A stretch of 26,125 nucleotides of DNA from Porphyromonadaceae bacterium UBA4277. Lineage in GTDB: Bacteria; Bacteroidota; Bacteroidia; Bacteroidales; Muribaculaceae. Numbering within the stretch: the stretch's first letter is position 1; every line of letters begins with the position of its first letter. The notes beneath the pieces are model-generated. The model searched no databases. It worked only from the letters and a program-made list of their open reading frames with translations, and was not told the origin of the DNA. Position numbers and translations under genes: made by a program. Shown here one piece after another: positions 23,751-26,125 of this stretch. Location: positions 1-26,125 of the forward strand of contig DGVT01000015.1 of assembly GCA_002395965.1 (NCBI GenBank). Reading direction: 5' to 3'.

Positions 23751-24596
23751 ATGAAAACAATAAAAGACGCAAGCTTCGGCGGTGAACGTCCACTGTTTGA
23801 GAGCCATCAACTGCGCATCGAGAATGTAACCATCACCGAGGGGGAATCGGGCATCAAGGAGTGTAGCGACATTGAAGCCGAAAACTGCCGCTTCATTGGC
23901 AAGTACCCATTCTGGCATGTGAAGCGCTCGCTTATCACCAACTGCTACTTTGCACCGGGCTCGCGCTCGGCAATATGGTACAGCGACGACATGGTGATGC
24001 GCGACAGCATGATCGACGGACCAAAGTTCTTCCGCGAAATGAACAATCTTGAGCTTGAAAACGTGGTCATCAACGACGCCGACGAAACATTCTGGCGCGT
24101 GAACGGCCTGAAGCTAAAGAACGTCACCCTGCACGGAGGCACCTACCCCTTCATGTTCAGCCGCAACATCGAAATCGACGGCCTGGTAAGCGACAGCAAG
24201 TATGTGTTCCAGTATGTGAAAAACGTCGTCGTGCGAAATGCCAAGATAACGACAAAGGACTCGTTCTGGGAAGTGGAAAATGTCACCGTCTATGACTCGG
24301 AACTAAACGGTGAGTTCATCGGCTGGCACTCGCACAACTTGCGGCTTGTGAACTGCCACATCACCGGACAGCAGCCACTGTGCTATGCACATGACCTGGT
24401 GCTTGAAAACTGCACCTTCGGCGACGATTGCGACCTGGCATTTGAATACTCTACCGTGCAAGCCGACATTCGCGGACACATACGCAGCATTAAAAATCCT
24501 GCCAGCGGACGCATCGTGGCCGACAGCATCGGTGAGGTCATAATAGACGAAAATATCAAGGCACCGGCCGACTGCAAGATTGAAACCCGTAATTAA
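23751..24596 (+). CDS. DUF3737 family protein (right-handed beta-helix type)
   Basis: A 281-residue protein that I recognise as DUF3737. It has no signal peptide or membrane segment. The sequence is a regular series of short strands about 20 residues apart (for example IENVTITEGESG, IEAENCRFIGKYPFWHV, LELENVVINDADETFWRV, LVLENCTFGDDC), the pattern of a parallel beta-helix with stacked Asn, Cys and Trp/Phe positions. The start ASFGGERPLFESH is typical. The function is unknown. It is 13 nt ahead of the PatB/MalY gene and clearly co-transcribed with it. I find no convincing TAnnTTTG promoter in the 77 nt between repeat D and the start. Confidence 0.85.
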   Translation: MKTIKDASFGGERPLFESHQLRIENVTITEGESGIKECSDIEAENCRFIGKYPFWHVKRSLITNCYFAPGSRSAIWYSDDMVMRDSMIDGPKFFREMNNLELENVVINDADETFWRVNGLKLKNVTLHGGTYPFMFSRNIEIDGLVSDSKYVFQYVKNVVVRNAKITTKDSFWEVENVTVYDSELNGEFIGWHSHNLRLVNCHITGQQPLCYAHDLVLENCTFGDDCDLAFEYSTVQADIRGHIRSIKNPASGRIVADSIGEVIIDENIKAPADCKIETRN

Positions 24597-24609
24597 TCGT
24601 CACAGCAAT

Positions 24610-25779
24610 ATGGAAAAGCACAGCCCTTTCGATGAAATCATTGAGCGCCGCGGAACACATTCCTACAAGTGGGATCATGCCGGCGGCAACGATGTGACCC
24701 CCATGTGGGTTGCCGACATGGATTTTCGCACTGCACCGTGCATCATCGATGCACTGCGCCGGCGCGTGGAACACGGCATCTTCGGCTATGTGGCGGTTCC
24801 CGATGAGTACTACCGCGCGATAACCAACTGGTTTGGCAAGCGGCATGCATGGAATATCGACCGCGACTGGATTATTTACACCACGGGCGTGGTACCGGCC
24901 ATCTCGGCCATCATTCAAGGGCTCACACCGCATGCCCATGATGAAGTGATAGTGCTCACGCCGGTATATAACTGTTTCTTCTCATCAATTCGCAACAGCG
25001 GCTGCCGGGTGAGCGAGTCACCACTCATTTATCGCGACAACAGCTACTTCATCGACTTTGACGACCTTGAGCGCCGTGCTGCAAGGCCCGAAGCCTTCAT
25101 GCTGCTCATGTGCAACCCTCACAATCCTGCCGGCCGTGTGTGGACTCGTGACGAGCTCATCAAGGTGGGCGAAATATGCCGCCGCCACAACGTTATCATC
25201 GTGAGTGATGAGATACACTGCGAGCTGGTTATGCCGGGGCAGCACTTCACGCCCATGGCGAGTATCTCGCCACTGATGCAAGACATGGTCATCACATGCA
25301 ACTCGCCAAGCAAGTCGTTTAACATCGCCGGACTGCAGATTGCCAACATCGTCACCAGCAATGCTGCATGGCGCGAGCAAATTAACCGTGCCATTAACAT
25401 CAACGAGATTTGCGACGTGAACCCACTAGGCGTCGAAGCGCTCATGGCTGCCTACACGCATCAGGGCGCCTCGTGGCTCGACGAGCTGAACGACTACATT
25501 TGGGGCAACTACTGCGCACTGAAAAAACTGTTTGCGACACAACTGCCCCACCTGCCGGTCACCATTCTCGAAGGCACCTATCTGGCATGGGTCAATATCA
25601 CATCGTTGCACAAGAGCAGCGATGAGGTTACTCAGGCATTGCTCAGCCAGGCACGTGTGGCGGTGAACAGCGGCACGATGTATGGCGCAGCCGGCCAAGG
25701 CTTCATCCGCCTTAACCTGGCAATGCCGCGCGAGCCCATGATGCAGGCACTCGAGCGAATGGTGCCGGTATTGAAATGA
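24610..25779 (+). CDS. PatB/MalY-type PLP aminotransferase (cystathionine beta-lyase-like)
   Basis: A 389-residue fold-type I PLP enzyme. The N-terminal signature is FDEIIERRGTHSYKWD and PMWVADMDFRTAPCI. Further motifs are CNPHNPAGRVWTRDEL (168-183), D200 in VSDEIHCELV that pairs with the pyridine nitrogen, and the Schiff-base lysine K235 in NSPSKSFNIAGLQ. Members split cystathionine or cysteine-type C-S bonds or act as aminotransferases in the cytosol. The frame extends upstream to 24580, overlapping the DUF3737 gene; the ATG at 24610 starts the family match. It is the second gene of a two-gene unit ended by a terminator. Confidence 0.92.
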   Translation: MEKHSPFDEIIERRGTHSYKWDHAGGNDVTPMWVADMDFRTAPCIIDALRRRVEHGIFGYVAVPDEYYRAITNWFGKRHAWNIDRDWIIYTTGVVPAISAIIQGLTPHAHDEVIVLTPVYNCFFSSIRNSGCRVSESPLIYRDNSYFIDFDDLERRAARPEAFMLLMCNPHNPAGRVWTRDELIKVGEICRRHNVIIVSDEIHCELVMPGQHFTPMASISPLMQDMVITCNSPSKSFNIAGLQIANIVTSNAAWREQINRAININEICDVNPLGVEALMAAYTHQGASWLDELNDYIWGNYCALKKLFATQLPHLPVTILEGTYLAWVNITSLHKSSDEVTQALLSQARVAVNSGTMYGAAGQGFIRLNLAMPREPMMQALERMVPVLK

Positions 25780-25788
25780 GCAAGAACT

Positions 25789-25835
25789 AATGGTCGCCAA
25801 TGGTCACACAGACGAAACCGGGCGGCCATTTTTTT
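25789..25835 (+). terminator. Intrinsic terminator after the PatB/MalY gene
   Basis: A 10-bp stem (AATGGTCGCC 25789-25798, GGCGGCCATT 25821-25830, one G-T pair) with a 22-nt loop is followed by a run of T. The loop repeats AATGGTC, so an alternative shorter pairing is possible. Confidence 0.7.
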
Positions 25836-25915
25836 GAAAATAATCTGTCGATAAGTGTGACTATTTAGAGAGTTTTGCGTCTAATGGTTAGAATAACAAA
25901 AATCTTGAGTTCATA

Positions 25916-26125
25916 ATGAGCGATTTAGAAGCACAGTTTGCCCACACCGTTAAAGAGCACAAGAGCACCATCTACACCGTGTGCTACATGTTCTCCAGCG
26001 ACCAAGACGAGGTGAACGACCTCTTCCAGGAGACGCTCATCAACCTGTGGCGGGGATTCAATAAGTTCGAGGGACGTGCGAACATCCGCACGTGGATCTA
26101 TCGCGTCAGCCTGAATACCTGTATC
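25916..26125 (+). CDS. ECF-type RNA polymerase sigma factor, N-terminal part (runs off the window)
   Basis: Seventy codons without a stop up to the window end. The segment VNDLFQETLINLWRGFNKFEGRANIRTWIYRVSLNTC (about 33-69) is sigma-70 region 2 of extracytoplasmic-function sigma factors. The start MSDLEAQFAHTVKEHKSTIYTVC gives the usual first helix. In Bacteroidota such genes are usually followed by an anti-sigma or small membrane protein gene; that part is outside the window. No clear promoter is visible in the 80 nt after the PatB terminator. Confidence 0.88.
   Translation, partial: MSDLEAQFAHTVKEHKSTIYTVCYMFSSDQDEVNDLFQETLINLWRGFNKFEGRANIRTWIYRVSLNTCI

Overview
The window reads as a chromosomal segment of a Bacteroidales bacterium. 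A Muribaculaceae- or Prevotella-like lineage is my inference; no rRNA gene is present to settle it. The evidence is as follows. Promoters have the Bacteroidota form (TTTG, about 19-20 nt, TAnnTTTG). The primary sigma factor is the short form lacking region 1.1. Several families typical of the phylum are present (DUF4421, DUF4494, DUF3737, an SDG-type transketolase, an OmpA-family porin). Most genes are housekeeping or envelope genes in good reading frame. I see no prophage, insertion sequence transposase, CRISPR array, tRNA or rRNA.

Layout. Positions 1-892 (minus) hold the start of etfA and all of etfB. Position 1099-1956 (plus) is rpoD, convergent with a large secreted leucine-rich-repeat/dockerin protein (4934-2055, minus); the two share a bidirectional terminator. 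Positions 11957-5159 (minus) form a tightly packed run that may be one transcription unit: dCMP deaminase, S41 C-terminal processing protease, 5-formyl-THF cyclo-ligase, a hemerythrin-like protein, a LuxR-type regulator and an M16 metalloprotease. A DUF4421 outer-membrane protein follows at 13537-12350 (minus). From 14440 to the right end everything is on the plus strand: an NAD(P)H-dependent flavin oxidoreductase, DUF4494, YggS, an MFS transporter, transketolase, an OmpA-family protein, a MATE exporter, a DUF3737 beta-helix protein with a PatB/MalY aminotransferase, and the first 70 codons of an ECF sigma factor.

The four long intergenic gaps (11958-12349, 13538-14439, 18050-18511, 23440-23750) each carry one copy of the same dispersed, highly structured repeat. 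It is a string of short triloop hairpins around an exactly 36-nt core. The arms of the core are identical in all copies (ACCATGCAA ... GCAGCTTGGT), while its 7-bp inner stem is swapped for different sequences with full base-pair compensation. All four copies point the same way whatever the direction of the flanking genes. One copy has its 5' part expanded into a 25-bp tandem array (13751-14039), and another carries a nested hairpin insertion. A second repeat type, a hairpin joined to a TAAATTTG-like promoter box, lies in front of the dCMP deaminase gene. It is tandemly duplicated (74-bp period) in front of the flavin oxidoreductase gene, where the end of the second copy supplies the -33 box. 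These repeats are the most novel material in the window.
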